64,000 bases of DNA from RH-AL1 sp965198495 (GTDB taxonomy: Bacteria > Pseudomonadota > Alphaproteobacteria > Rhizobiales > Beijerinckiaceae), in assembly GCA_965198495.1 (NCBI GenBank), contig CBDAPL010000001.1, forward strand, positions 682,001-746,000. The letters run 5' to 3'. The position numbers were made by a program, and so were the translations under genes. This document shows, piece after piece, positions 43,476-51,911 of this stretch (position 1 is the stretch's first letter; each line of letters starts with the position of its first letter). The notes under the pieces are model-generated. The model had not been told where the DNA came from. It saw nothing but the letters and a program-made list of their open reading frames with translations, and made no database searches.

Positions 43476-44065
43476 GCCGTGACCTCGTTCAGCGTCACGA
43501 CGCGCGCGCCCCAGGGGTCGATCTCGACGCGCGTCAGCGAGGCCGGCGCGATATCGAAACGCGGCAGGTCGTTCAGAGAGAGCCCGAGATAATAGGCGAC
43601 GGCGGCCTTGATCGGGTCGGCGTGGCTGACGAGCACGCAGGCCTGGTCCGGGGCGGCGAGCCGGCGCGCGTCGATGAAGTCGAGCATGCGCTGCTGCGCG
43701 GCGCGCATCGTGTCGCCGGCCGGGGTGCGAGAGGTCGCCCGCGCGGCGTTCCAGCGCTGCCAGTGCTCGTCCGGCCGCAGCGCCTCGAAGCTCATGCCGG
43801 CCCATGCGCCGAAATCGATTTCCTCAAGCGCCGTCTCGACCTGGACGTCCAGGCCCGCTCGCGCGGCGATCGGCGCCGCCGTCTCCCGGGCGCGCTCGAT
43901 CGGGCTCGAGAACACATGCTCGACCCGTTCGCGCGCGAGCCGCTCGGCGACGCGCTCGGCCTGCCGCAGCCCCTGCTCGGACAGATGCACGCCCGGGCGC
44001 CGTCCGTCGAGATAGCGTCCGAGTCGATCATGCGCGCCGTGCCGAACCAGGAAGACGACCGTCAC
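43472..44065 (-). CDS. histidine phosphatase family protein
   Basis: This encodes a 197-aa member of the phosphoglycerate-mutase-like histidine phosphatase superfamily. The catalytic RHG motif (VFLVRHGAHD) is at residue 7. VFSSPIERARETAAPIA, EIDFGAWAGMSFEAL and the second catalytic histidine in CVLVSHADPIKAAVAYYLGL follow. GTG 44065 overlaps the stop of the inositol phosphate synthase gene by 4 bp. Coupling to Ino1 suggests a role in dephosphorylating inositol phosphate or another sugar phosphate intermediate. The longer open frame upstream lies within the Ino1 gene and is rejected. Confidence 0.85.
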   Translation of the reverse strand: MTVVFLVRHGAHDRLGRYLDGRRPGVHLSEQGLRQAERVAERLARERVEHVFSSPIERARETAAPIAARAGLDVQVETALEEIDFGAWAGMSFEALRPDEHWQRWNAARATSRTPAGDTMRAAQQRMLDFIDARRLAAPDQACVLVSHADPIKAAVAYYLGLSLNDLPRFDIAPASLTRVEIDPWGARVVTLNEVTA

Positions 44066-45201
44066 GGCACCGTCCGCTCGGGCGCTTTCTTGGCCGCGCG
44101 GGCAACCGTCCCGGGCTCGCCGGCGATGAAGCGTTCCGTGAGCACGCGCGCCTCGTCGTCGGAGACCTGGCGGGGCGGCGACTTCATGAAGTAGCTCGAC
44201 GGCTCGATCAACGCGCCGGCGAGGCCGCGGTCCAGCGCCAGCTTCACGCAGCGGATGGCGTCGATGACCACGCCGGCGGAATTGGGCGAGTCCCAAACCT
44301 CGAGCTTCAGTTCGGCCGACAGCGGCGTGTCACCGAAGCCGGTGCCCTCGAGCCTGATGTAGGCCATCTTGCGGTCGCTCAGCCATTCGACGTAGTCGCT
44401 CGGGCCGACATGCACGTCGGCGCTCTTCAGCGGCACGGCCATCTGGCTCATCACCGATCGCGTCTTCGAGATCTTCTTGGAGGCCAGGCGGTCGCGCTCC
44501 AGCATGTTCTTGAAATCGGCGTTGCCGCCGAAGTTGAGCTGGTACGTGCGATCGAGCCTGACGCCGCGGTCCTCGAACAACCTGGCCAGCAGACGATGCA
44601 CGATGGTCGCGCCGACCTGGCTCTTGATGTCATCGCCGATCACCGGAACGCCGGCCGCCTCGAAACGGTCGGCCCAGGCCGGGTCGGAGGCGAGGAACAC
44701 CGGCATGCAATTGACGAAGCCGCAGCCGGCCTCCATGACCGCCCGCGCGTAAAACTCAGCCGCTTGCTGCGAGCCCACCGGCAGGAACGATACGACGACA
44801 TCGGCACGCACGCGGCGCAACTCGGCCGCCACATCCGCCACGGGTGCGTCGGCCTCGGTGATCGCGTCGCGCATGTACTGACCTATTCCGTCGAGCGTCG
44901 GTCCCCGCGCGACGCGCACGCCGGTCGGCGCGACCTCGGCGAATCGCACCGTGTTGTTGGGCGCGGCGGCGATCGCCTCGGCGATATCCAGGCCGACCTT
45001 GGCCGCGCTGACGTCGAAGGCGGCGACGATCTCCATGGCGCCGATCGCGTAGCCGCCGAGTACGGCGTGCATCAGGCCCGGGACCGGCTCGCCCGGATCG
45101 GCCTCGGCGTAGAAGGTCAGGCCCTGCACCAGAGAGGACGCACAATTGCCGACGCCGATGATCGCTACACGTATCTTTTGATGGGGAGGCGGCTTGTTCA
45201 T
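44062..45201 (-). CDS. ino1: myo-inositol-1-phosphate synthase
   Basis: This encodes a 379-aa NAD-dependent enzyme that converts glucose 6-phosphate to 1D-myo-inositol 3-phosphate. IRVAIIGVGNCASSLVQGL is near residue 9. PNNTVRF, VVVSFLPVGSQQAAEFYA, VPVIGDDIKSQVGATI, LNFGGNADFKNM and SKKISKTRSV form the Rossmann and catalytic regions of the short (about 360-380 aa) prokaryotic type. I take ATG 45201; an upstream in-frame codon (45228) adds 9 residues. It is the first gene of a four-gene minus-strand operon. De novo inositol synthesis is uncommon in proteobacteria outside special glycoconjugate pathways. Confidence 0.93.
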   Translation of the reverse strand: MNKPPPHQKIRVAIIGVGNCASSLVQGLTFYAEADPGEPVPGLMHAVLGGYAIGAMEIVAAFDVSAAKVGLDIAEAIAAAPNNTVRFAEVAPTGVRVARGPTLDGIGQYMRDAITEADAPVADVAAELRRVRADVVVSFLPVGSQQAAEFYARAVMEAGCGFVNCMPVFLASDPAWADRFEAAGVPVIGDDIKSQVGATIVHRLLARLFEDRGVRLDRTYQLNFGGNADFKNMLERDRLASKKISKTRSVMSQMAVPLKSADVHVGPSDYVEWLSDRKMAYIRLEGTGFGDTPLSAELKLEVWDSPNSAGVVIDAIRCVKLALDRGLAGALIEPSSYFMKSPPRQVSDDEARVLTERFIAGEPGTVARAAKKAPERTVP

Positions 45202-45425
45202 CACTTCTTCTTGCGGGTGCGCGGCCACCCTAGGCCGTAAAAGCTTCGTGAGACAAGCTTCTACTTAGCTTCGGGCGCCACGCGGCTGCGATCTTCGCGA
45301 TCGGCTGGCCGCCTGACGGGATCCGACGTGATGAAAACCTCGTCGATGCGGGTTCGCCCCAGCCGTTTATCAAGCCTTAAAGACTTCCTGCTGACCTTAC
45401 GGAATAAGCTTAGGGATCATCAGCC

Positions 45426-45725
45426 ATGTGGAACATGCCTATCGCCAACATCATGTGCTTCCACTGTGTCGCGCCCGTCGGCAGTTTCACCATAGGCGAT
45501 GCCGAGCACGTGAGTTGCGTGACTTGCGGCCGCCATTCGACCGTCGAAAAAGCCGTCGACGATTGTTTCATCTTCGTCGTGGCGAACGCCTCGTCCGGCC
45601 TGCAGCAGCAAGGCATGCGAGCGGTCGTCGACTATATGCCCCGACAGGCCGACGAGCGACAGAACCATGTCGTCAAGGACAACGCGATCAGCTTCTTGCG
45701 CGTCCGGCAGCGCGCCGCCGCCTGA
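45426..45725 (+). CDS. small protein with paired CxxC motifs
   Basis: This encodes a 99-aa hydrophilic protein. The N-terminal third carries CFHC and, after 16 residues, CVTC, which together look like a zinc ribbon or rubredoxin-like metal site. The rest (VEKAVDDCFIFVVANASSG onward) is not recognised. It begins at ATG 45426, divergent from ino1. The coding call rests on the metal-site spacing and a reasonable start; it may be lineage-restricted. Confidence 0.5.
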   Translation: MWNMPIANIMCFHCVAPVGSFTIGDAEHVSCVTCGRHSTVEKAVDDCFIFVVANASSGLQQQGMRAVVDYMPRQADERQNHVVKDNAISFLRVRQRAAA

Positions 45726-45739
45726 GAGGCCGGCTCATT

Positions 45740-46024
45740 TCCTTCCCACTTCGCCTCGATGGCATCGTAGAGATCGTTGCCTCGAGGATGAAGGCATGCG
45801 GCTGGATCGGGGTCTTTTCGATGTGCGTGCCTTTCACCTTGCCGACGTCGAGCACCGCCGTGCCATGCTCGTTCCAGGTGATCGGCCCGACCTTGGCGGA
45901 TTGAGCACAATCGATGGTGTTGGGCGGCGTGCTGGCGGCGACGGCCTTGGGCGACGGGGGTTTGGGCGACGGCGGTTTGGGCTAGGGCGGCGAGCAGCAG
46001 CATGGCGAAAGGCGGCGATCGCAT
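45740..46024 (-). pseudogene. frame-broken small secreted protein
   Basis: From ATG 46024 a signal peptide reads MRSPPFAMLLLAALAQTAVA, then QTPVAQ. A sensible continuation, PPNTIDCAQSAKVGPITWNE, then HGTAVLDVGKVKGTHIEKTP, lies in another frame, and GNDLYDAIEAKWEGNE in a third. A repetitive GCCCAAACCGCCGTC/GCCCAAACCCCCGTC stretch at the first break is a likely slippage site. Family unknown; limits approximate. Confidence 0.35.
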
Positions 46025-46259
46025 GGAGACCTCACGACGTTGGCGTACGCGGGTCGATGTCCGACGCGTGCTGTGGGCCGTGCGGTTCTGAGAAGCACCC
46101 GCTCCGCAGCCGCCCAAAAGGGAACGGGCCAACGCCGCCATCGTCTATACGCTCGCGGGCGTACATCTAAAAAGCTTGGAACCGCTTGCCTTTAGAGAAA
46201 ATTCTCAACACTGAACGCAGCCGCCAACATGGCAGGTTCGTTGAAGAGGAGCACGATAC

Positions 46260-46586
46260 ATGATGGTCGGAAGCACAAGAGCCGCGCTACTAGTGGCGAC
46301 ATTCGCGTTTGGCGTCACGCCGACGTTCGCGCAGACCTCGCCTCCGACCGATGGCACATCGACACCGGCCAATCCCGCTGGAGCGTCCGGTTCCAAATCG
46401 AAATCGGACTCCATGATGAAGTCAGGCTCCATGTCGAAGTCAGGATCAATGTCGAAGTCGGGCTCCATGATGAAAAGCGGCTCGATGATGAAGTCGGGCG
46501 CGGCGCCGGCGACCGGCACCGGGAGCAGCGGCAGCAAAGGGACCGCTACAGGTGGGCCGGCCGGCGGCAATCCGAGCCGCAACTGA
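46260..46586 (+). CDS. secreted Met/Lys/Ser/Gly repeat protein
   Basis: This encodes a 108-aa protein with a signal peptide (AALLVATFAFGVTPTFAQ). Mature residues of about 46-80 are repeats of the type MMKSGSM and MSKSGSM, and a Gly/Thr-rich tail follows. The repeats are encoded by a short DNA tandem repeat with unit about 15-18 bp. Similar exported low-complexity proteins occur in Hyphomicrobiales without known function. The regular Met and Lys spacing could suit metal binding or surface interaction, which is speculation. A GAGGAG ribosome site precedes the start. Confidence 0.68.
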   Translation: MMVGSTRAALLVATFAFGVTPTFAQTSPPTDGTSTPANPAGASGSKSKSDSMMKSGSMSKSGSMSKSGSMMKSGSMMKSGAAPATGTGSSGSKGTATGGPAGGNPSRN

Positions 46587-46642
46587 GACCGTCGCGCGTC
46601 TGACGATGGCGAGGATCACCGGATGCTCGCTGTTTCCAGATT

Positions 46643-47350
46643 TCAGATCGGCGTTAGGAGCGTCTTGTCCTCCGCTGGTTTGGTCACGGGATGCGCCGGG
46701 GCCGGTGCCTTGCCGGTGACGACGCAGGGCGCTTTGCAGCCGTGACGCTCCGACGCGTGCGGCTGGGCATCGGCGTGCCGAACCCGTGGTTTCGGCCGCG
46801 GCATGACGGGCTTGGGATCCGCGCCGGAGAGCGGACCTTCAGGCATGGCGTAGCCGGTAGGCCCCGCATCGGCGCTCGCCGGCGGCACCTCCGCTCTGCC
46901 GGACGGCATCTCGGCCCTACCTTGCAATTCGGGCGGCGCGGGCGCGATGGGCCGTACGGACACCGCGACGCGGATGCGTTTTACAGCGCCTTCGGGATAG
47001 ATCGCTTCGACCGTCACGAAATCGAGCCCAAGGAAATTGCCGGCCGATTGGTAGGAGACGCGGGTCGCCGGGAGTTTGAGCGTGTTGCACCGCGAGCGGG
47101 AATTAAGCGTGTTGAAGCTTGGGTAAGCCTTGGTCTGGCTGACCTCGATGTAGCCGCCGCGCGGCTGCTCGACCACGTTGACGGTGACAGGTCCGAGCGC
47201 GTGGCAAGTGGGATCGATCGAGGACAATGTCATCAGCGACACCGATCGGCCCGCGGCGACGACGACTTCCGCCTGCGCCGCGCCGATGTCGACCGAGAGC
47301 GCGACGATCAAGACGCTAGCAAAGCGCGCGAGGCGCGAAGCACATGCCAT
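46643..47350 (-). CDS. secreted hypothetical protein with Pro-rich C-terminus
   Basis: This encodes a 235-aa protein. The signal peptide (FASVLIVALSVDIGAAQA) is followed by a domain of about 110 residues with two cysteines (DPTCHALGPVTVNVVEQPRG, SRSRCNTLKLPATRVSYQS) and beta-strand-like runs (DFVTVEAIYPEGAVKRIRVA). A Pro/Ala/Lys-rich tail ends in PAEDKTLLTPI. It appears periplasmic or cell-wall associated. I do not recognise a named family. ATG 47350 is chosen because the signal peptide begins there. Confidence 0.7.
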   Translation of the reverse strand: MACASRLARFASVLIVALSVDIGAAQAEVVVAAGRSVSLMTLSSIDPTCHALGPVTVNVVEQPRGGYIEVSQTKAYPSFNTLNSRSRCNTLKLPATRVSYQSAGNFLGLDFVTVEAIYPEGAVKRIRVAVSVRPIAPAPPELQGRAEMPSGRAEVPPASADAGPTGYAMPEGPLSGADPKPVMPRPKPRVRHADAQPHASERHGCKAPCVVTGKAPAPAHPVTKPAEDKTLLTPI

Positions 47351-47594
47351 CGAAAAACCTCGTTGAAACGCGAGCGATGCTTCGTTGAAGCGGAGAATGA
47401 CGCCAGCGTAAAGACGGGCGCTCGGCGATCTCACGTGTTCGTGTGCTTGCACAATCGACTATTCGATTCCTGTTGTGGCCGCGCCACGATCAGAGAGCTT
47501 GATCTCGGCCGCCGCCGCAAGGTAATTGTACCTTGACAATGGGCTCCCGGCTTTTCGTCCATGCCGCTTGCCGCTCGAAAGACACACCGAGACC

Positions 47595-50279
47595 ATGACC
47601 ATCGAACGCTACAACGCTCGCGAGGCCGAGCCGCATTGGCAGCGGATCTGGGACGAGCGCGGCATCTTCCGCGTCGGCAATCAACCCAGCGACAAGCCGA
47701 AATACTACGTGCTCGAGATGTTTCCCTATCCGTCCGGGCGCATTCACATGGGCCACGTGCGCAATTACGCGATGGGCGACGTGGTGGCCCGGGTCAAGCG
47801 CGCACAGGGCTACGACGTGCTGCACCCGATGGGCTGGGACGCGTTCGGGATGCCGGCGGAGAACGCGGCGCGCGACAACGACAGCCATCCCGGCGTTTGG
47901 ACCTACGCCAACATCGCGACGATGCGCCGGCAGCTGAAGAGCATGGGGCTCTCGCTCGACTGGTCGCGCGAGATCGCCACCTGCGACCCGGCCTACTACA
48001 GGCACCAGCAGCGGCTGTTCCTCGACTTTCTCGAGGCGGGGCTCGTCGACCGCAAGCAGGCCAAGGTGAACTGGGATCCCGTCGACATGACCGTGCTCGC
48101 CAACGAGCAGGTGATCGACGGCCGCGGGTGGCGCTCGGGCGCGCCGGTCGAGCAGCGTGAGCTGACCCAATGGTTCCTGCGCATCGGCCTCTTCGCCGAA
48201 GACCTCCTGGCTGGCCTCGATGGACTGGAGCGCTGGCCCGAGAAGGTCAAGACGATGCAGCGCAACTGGATCGGCCGCTCGGAAGGGCTTCTGGTGCGCT
48301 TCGCGCTCGTTTCTGATGCGAAGGACGCTTCTGACGCTGAAGTGCGAGATGCCGTCGATTCGGAGATCGAGGTCTACACGACCCGGCCGGATACGCTGTT
48401 TGGCGCGAAGTTCCTGGCGATCGCGGCGGACCATCCGTTGGCGGCGCGCGTCGCGGCGCGTGACCCCAAGCTCGCCGCCTTCATCGCCGACTGCCGTACC
48501 ATGGGCACATCCGTCGCGGCGATCGAGACGGCGGAGAAGCGCGGCTACGACATCGGCCTGCGGGTTGCGCACCCCTTCGACACGGACTGGCTTCTGCCGG
48601 TCTACGTCGGCAACTTCGTGCTGATGGACTACGGCACCGGCGCCATTTTCGGCTGCCCGGCGCACGACCAGCGCGACCTCGACTTCGCCCGCAAGTACGG
48701 GCTCGGCGCGACGCCCGTCGTCTGCCCGCCCGGCATGGACTCCGTGACCTTCGCTGTCGGCGCCACAGCCTTCGACGGCGAGGGGCGGATGATCAATTCA
48801 CGCTTTCTCGACGGCTTGACCATCGCCGACGCCAAGGCCGAGGTCGCCAGGCGGCTAGAGGCGGAGACGCTGGCCGGCGCGCCCGTCGCGCGGCGCCAGG
48901 TCAACTATCGCCTGCGCGACTGGGGCATCTCGCGCCAGCGCTATTGGGGCTGCCCGATCCCGATCATCCATTGCGCGGCCTGCGGCGTGGTGCCGGTGCC
49001 GGTCGCCGACCTCCCGGTCGTGCTGCCGGAGGATGTCAGCTTCGATCAGCCGGGCAACCCGCTCGACAGGCACCCGACCTGGCGCGACGTGGCCTGCCCG
49101 CGATGCGGCGGGAACGCCCGGCGCGAGACGGACACGATGGACACGTTCGTCGACAGCTCCTGGTACTTCCTGCGCTTCACCGATCCCTGGACGACGGAGC
49201 CGACGAGCCCGGATGCCGTCGCCCGCTTCATGCCCGTCGACCAGTATATCGGCGGCATCGAGCACGCGATCCTGCACCTGCTCTACGCCCGCTTCTTCAC
49301 CCGGGCGATGGCGGCGACCGGTCATGCCGGACGAGATCATGAAGGGAGCGGCAACAGCGTGGTGAGCGAGCCGTTCGCCGGGCTGTTCACGCAGGGCATG
49401 GTCAACCACGAGACCTACAAGGACGGCGCCGGCGCCTGGGTCGCGCCGGCCGACGTGCGCTTCGAAGGCGCGGCCGAGGCGCGGATCGCGTTCAAGATCG
49501 CCGACGGCACGCCGGTGACGATCGGCGCCATCGAGAAGATGTCCAAGTCGAAGAAGAACGTCATCGACCCCGACGAGATCATCGACAGCTACGGCGCCGA
49601 TACCGCGCGCTGGTTCATGCTGTCCGACTCGCCGCCAGAGCGCGACGTGATCTGGACCGAGGAGGGCGTGCATGCCCGCGCCCAGTTCGTGCAGCGTTTG
49701 TGGCGGCTGGTGCACGAGGTGGCGGCGGTCGCCGCGCCGGTCGGCACGCAGGCACCTGTGGAGGTCGGATCGGCGGCGGCGGCGGTGCGCAAAGCGACCC
49801 ACGAGGCGCTGCTGACGATCGGCGACGACATCGAGCAGCTGCATTTCAACAGCGCCATCGCGCGGATCTACACACTCGTCAAATCGCTTTCCGCCGCCAT
49901 CGGCGCCATCGAGACGCCGGACATCGGCGCCGATCTGCGCTTCGCCTTGCGCGAAGCGGCGGACATCCTGGTGCAGATCTTCGCGCCGATGATGCCGCAC
50001 CTCGCCGAGAGTTGCTGGAATGTCATCGGTCACGAGGAATTGGTCGCGCTGGCGCCTTGGCCGGTCGGCGACCCGAGCCTCGTTAAGGAAGATATGATAG
50101 TGCTGCCCGTCCAGGTGAACGGCAAGAAGAGGGCCGACGTGACGGTCGCACGCGAGGCGGGCAAGGACGAGATCGAGGCGGCCACGCTGGCGCTCGAGGC
50201 GGTGCGGCGCGCCCTTGACGGCAAGCCGGTGAAGAAATTCATCGTCGTCCCGCAGAGGATCGTGAATGTCGTGGTCTAG
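47595..50279 (+). CDS. leuS: leucyl-tRNA synthetase
   Basis: This encodes an 894-aa class I aminoacyl-tRNA synthetase that charges tRNA-Leu. The HIGH-like motif MFPYPSGRIHMGHVRNYAMG is near residue 40. The CP1 editing domain contains TTRPDTLFGAKFLAIAADHP. KMSKSKKNVIDPDEIID is the KMSKS loop. ATG 47595 gives the canonical TIERYNAREAEPHWQ start. It overlaps lptE by 14 bp, the usual leuS-lptE-holA order in proteobacteria. Confidence 0.97.
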   Translation: MTIERYNAREAEPHWQRIWDERGIFRVGNQPSDKPKYYVLEMFPYPSGRIHMGHVRNYAMGDVVARVKRAQGYDVLHPMGWDAFGMPAENAARDNDSHPGVWTYANIATMRRQLKSMGLSLDWSREIATCDPAYYRHQQRLFLDFLEAGLVDRKQAKVNWDPVDMTVLANEQVIDGRGWRSGAPVEQRELTQWFLRIGLFAEDLLAGLDGLERWPEKVKTMQRNWIGRSEGLLVRFALVSDAKDASDAEVRDAVDSEIEVYTTRPDTLFGAKFLAIAADHPLAARVAARDPKLAAFIADCRTMGTSVAAIETAEKRGYDIGLRVAHPFDTDWLLPVYVGNFVLMDYGTGAIFGCPAHDQRDLDFARKYGLGATPVVCPPGMDSVTFAVGATAFDGEGRMINSRFLDGLTIADAKAEVARRLEAETLAGAPVARRQVNYRLRDWGISRQRYWGCPIPIIHCAACGVVPVPVADLPVVLPEDVSFDQPGNPLDRHPTWRDVACPRCGGNARRETDTMDTFVDSSWYFLRFTDPWTTEPTSPDAVARFMPVDQYIGGIEHAILHLLYARFFTRAMAATGHAGRDHEGSGNSVVSEPFAGLFTQGMVNHETYKDGAGAWVAPADVRFEGAAEARIAFKIADGTPVTIGAIEKMSKSKKNVIDPDEIIDSYGADTARWFMLSDSPPERDVIWTEEGVHARAQFVQRLWRLVHEVAAVAAPVGTQAPVEVGSAAAAVRKATHEALLTIGDDIEQLHFNSAIARIYTLVKSLSAAIGAIETPDIGADLRFALREAADILVQIFAPMMPHLAESCWNVIGHEELVALAPWPVGDPSLVKEDMIVLPVQVNGKKRADVTVAREAGKDEIEAATLALEAVRRALDGKPVKKFIVVPQRIVNVVV

Positions 50280-50787
50280 CGTCATGCGCCTGGCGCCGCT
50301 CGGCGCGGCGCTCATGCTCGGTGGATGTCTGCAGCCGATGTACGGCCAGTTCGCGGAGGGCGGCCCGGGCCTCCAGCACGAGCTGCAGGCGATCGCGATC
50401 GAGCCGATCCCCGATCGTATCGGCCACTACCTCGGCGACGACCTGATCTTCGACCTCAACGGGACGGGCTCGGACGTCGTACCGAAATACCGGCTCTTCG
50501 TTACGCTGAACGAGAGTGTGCAGACGCCGCTTATCGATACGGTCAGCGGTCGCGCGAGTTCGGGCACGCTGGTCATCAACGCGAACTACCGCCTGACCGA
50601 CGCGTCGACCGGACTGCCGATCACCAAGGGTACCGCCTACGTCTTCAAGAGCTACGATCGCACGAGCGAGCGGTTCGCCAACATACGCGCCGCGCGCGAC
50701 GCCGAAATCCATGATGCCAAGCAGTTGTCCGACCAACTTCGTATACGGCTCGCCGCTGTTCTCTCGCAGCCTCGAGCGATACCCTAG
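50266..50787 (+). CDS. lptE: LPS-assembly lipoprotein LptE
   Basis: This encodes a 173-aa lipoprotein that plugs LptD during lipopolysaccharide delivery to the outer surface. The lipobox LGGC puts the lipidated cysteine at residue 21, followed by LQPMYGQ. The rest shows the LptE beta-sandwich pattern (LVINANYRLTDASTGLPITK) with a long C-terminal helix. Sequence similarity in this family is low, so the call leans on the lipobox and on position between leuS and holA. A second ATG at 50284 would also keep the signal peptide. Confidence 0.85.
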   Translation: MSWSSVMRLAPLGAALMLGGCLQPMYGQFAEGGPGLQHELQAIAIEPIPDRIGHYLGDDLIFDLNGTGSDVVPKYRLFVTLNESVQTPLIDTVSGRASSGTLVINANYRLTDASTGLPITKGTAYVFKSYDRTSERFANIRAARDAEIHDAKQLSDQLRIRLAAVLSQPRAIP

Positions 50788-50859
50788 CGATAGAAATCGT
50801 ATCCCTCGGCGTTGCGATCTCCGGTTGTCGGCGCCGGCCGGCGGCGCATATGGTTCCTC

Positions 50860-51867
50860 ATGGTCGCCGTGAGATCCTCCGAGGCGGATCGCTTCATCAA
50901 CCACCCGCCGCCCGGCGTCTTCCTCTACCTCGTGTTCGGCACCGATGCCGGGCTCGTGGCGGAGCGCATGCGCACGATCCTCGTTCGCGCGGTCGACGAT
51001 CCCAAGGACGCGTTCCAGCTCGTGCGGTTCGCCGGCGACGACGTCGCCTCGGACCCGCTCAGTCTCGCCGACGAGGCGAACGCGGTTCCGATGTTCGGAG
51101 GGCGCAAGGCGATCGGCGTCGAGACGACAGGCAAGTCGCTGATCCCGGCGCTCGAGCCCCTGTTCCGCGCGCCGCCGCGCGATTGCGTGATCGCGGTCGA
51201 GGGCGGCGCGCTGAAGCGCGATCACCTCCTGCGCAAGCTTTGCGAGAAAGAGAAAGCGGCGGCCGCGATCGAATGTTTTCCCGACGGTCCGCGCGATGTC
51301 TCGCAATTGATCGAGAGCGAACTCGCCAGCTCCGACCTCACCATCGATCCCGATGCCAAGGAGTTGCTGATGTCGCTGCTCGGCCAGGACCGTCTCACGA
51401 CTCGATCCGAGCTCGAGAAGCTCGCGACCTACGCCTACGGCGAGGGCCGCGTCCGGGTCGACCACGTCGAGGCGATCGTGGCGGATGCCTCCGCCCTGGT
51501 CATGGACCACGCGATCGATGGCGCTTTCAAAGGTGCGCTGCCGGCGATCGAGACGACGACGGAACGGCTCTTCGCCGAGAACGGCGACGTCAACCAGCTG
51601 CTTGGCGCGGCGCTGCGCCATGCCACAGCGCTGCATCGCGCCCGCATCGCCATGGATGCGGGCGCAAGCGGCGATGGCGGCTTCTACGGTCCGCGCCGCG
51701 CCTTAGCCGAACAGCAGTTGCACCTTTGGGATTCCGTGCGTCTCGCAAGTATCGTGAACATGCTCGGCGACGCGGTCGGCCGTGCCCGCCGTGAGCCACG
51801 TCTGGCCCAAGCCATAGCGGTGCGCGCCTTATGGGCGATCGCGCTCGCGTCACGCGGCCGCGCGTGA
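50860..51867 (+). CDS. holA: DNA polymerase III delta subunit
   Basis: This encodes a 335-aa clamp-loader subunit that opens the beta clamp. FLYLVFGTDAGLVAERMRTI forms the N-terminal RecA-like start, ECFPDGPRDVSQLIESELAS leads into the lid, and the QDRLTTRSELEKLATYAYGE segment is conserved across HolA proteins. ATG 50860 is chosen; an in-frame start 48 bp upstream adds unrelated residues. It follows lptE by about 70 bp. Confidence 0.9.
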   Translation: MVAVRSSEADRFINHPPPGVFLYLVFGTDAGLVAERMRTILVRAVDDPKDAFQLVRFAGDDVASDPLSLADEANAVPMFGGRKAIGVETTGKSLIPALEPLFRAPPRDCVIAVEGGALKRDHLLRKLCEKEKAAAAIECFPDGPRDVSQLIESELASSDLTIDPDAKELLMSLLGQDRLTTRSELEKLATYAYGEGRVRVDHVEAIVADASALVMDHAIDGAFKGALPAIETTTERLFAENGDVNQLLGAALRHATALHRARIAMDAGASGDGGFYGPRRALAEQQLHLWDSVRLASIVNMLGDAVGRARREPRLAQAIAVRALWAIALASRGRA

Positions 51868-51911
51868 TCCGAACTGGCCCGGCGGCCATACCGAGAAAGC
51901 CGCCAGCGAGC

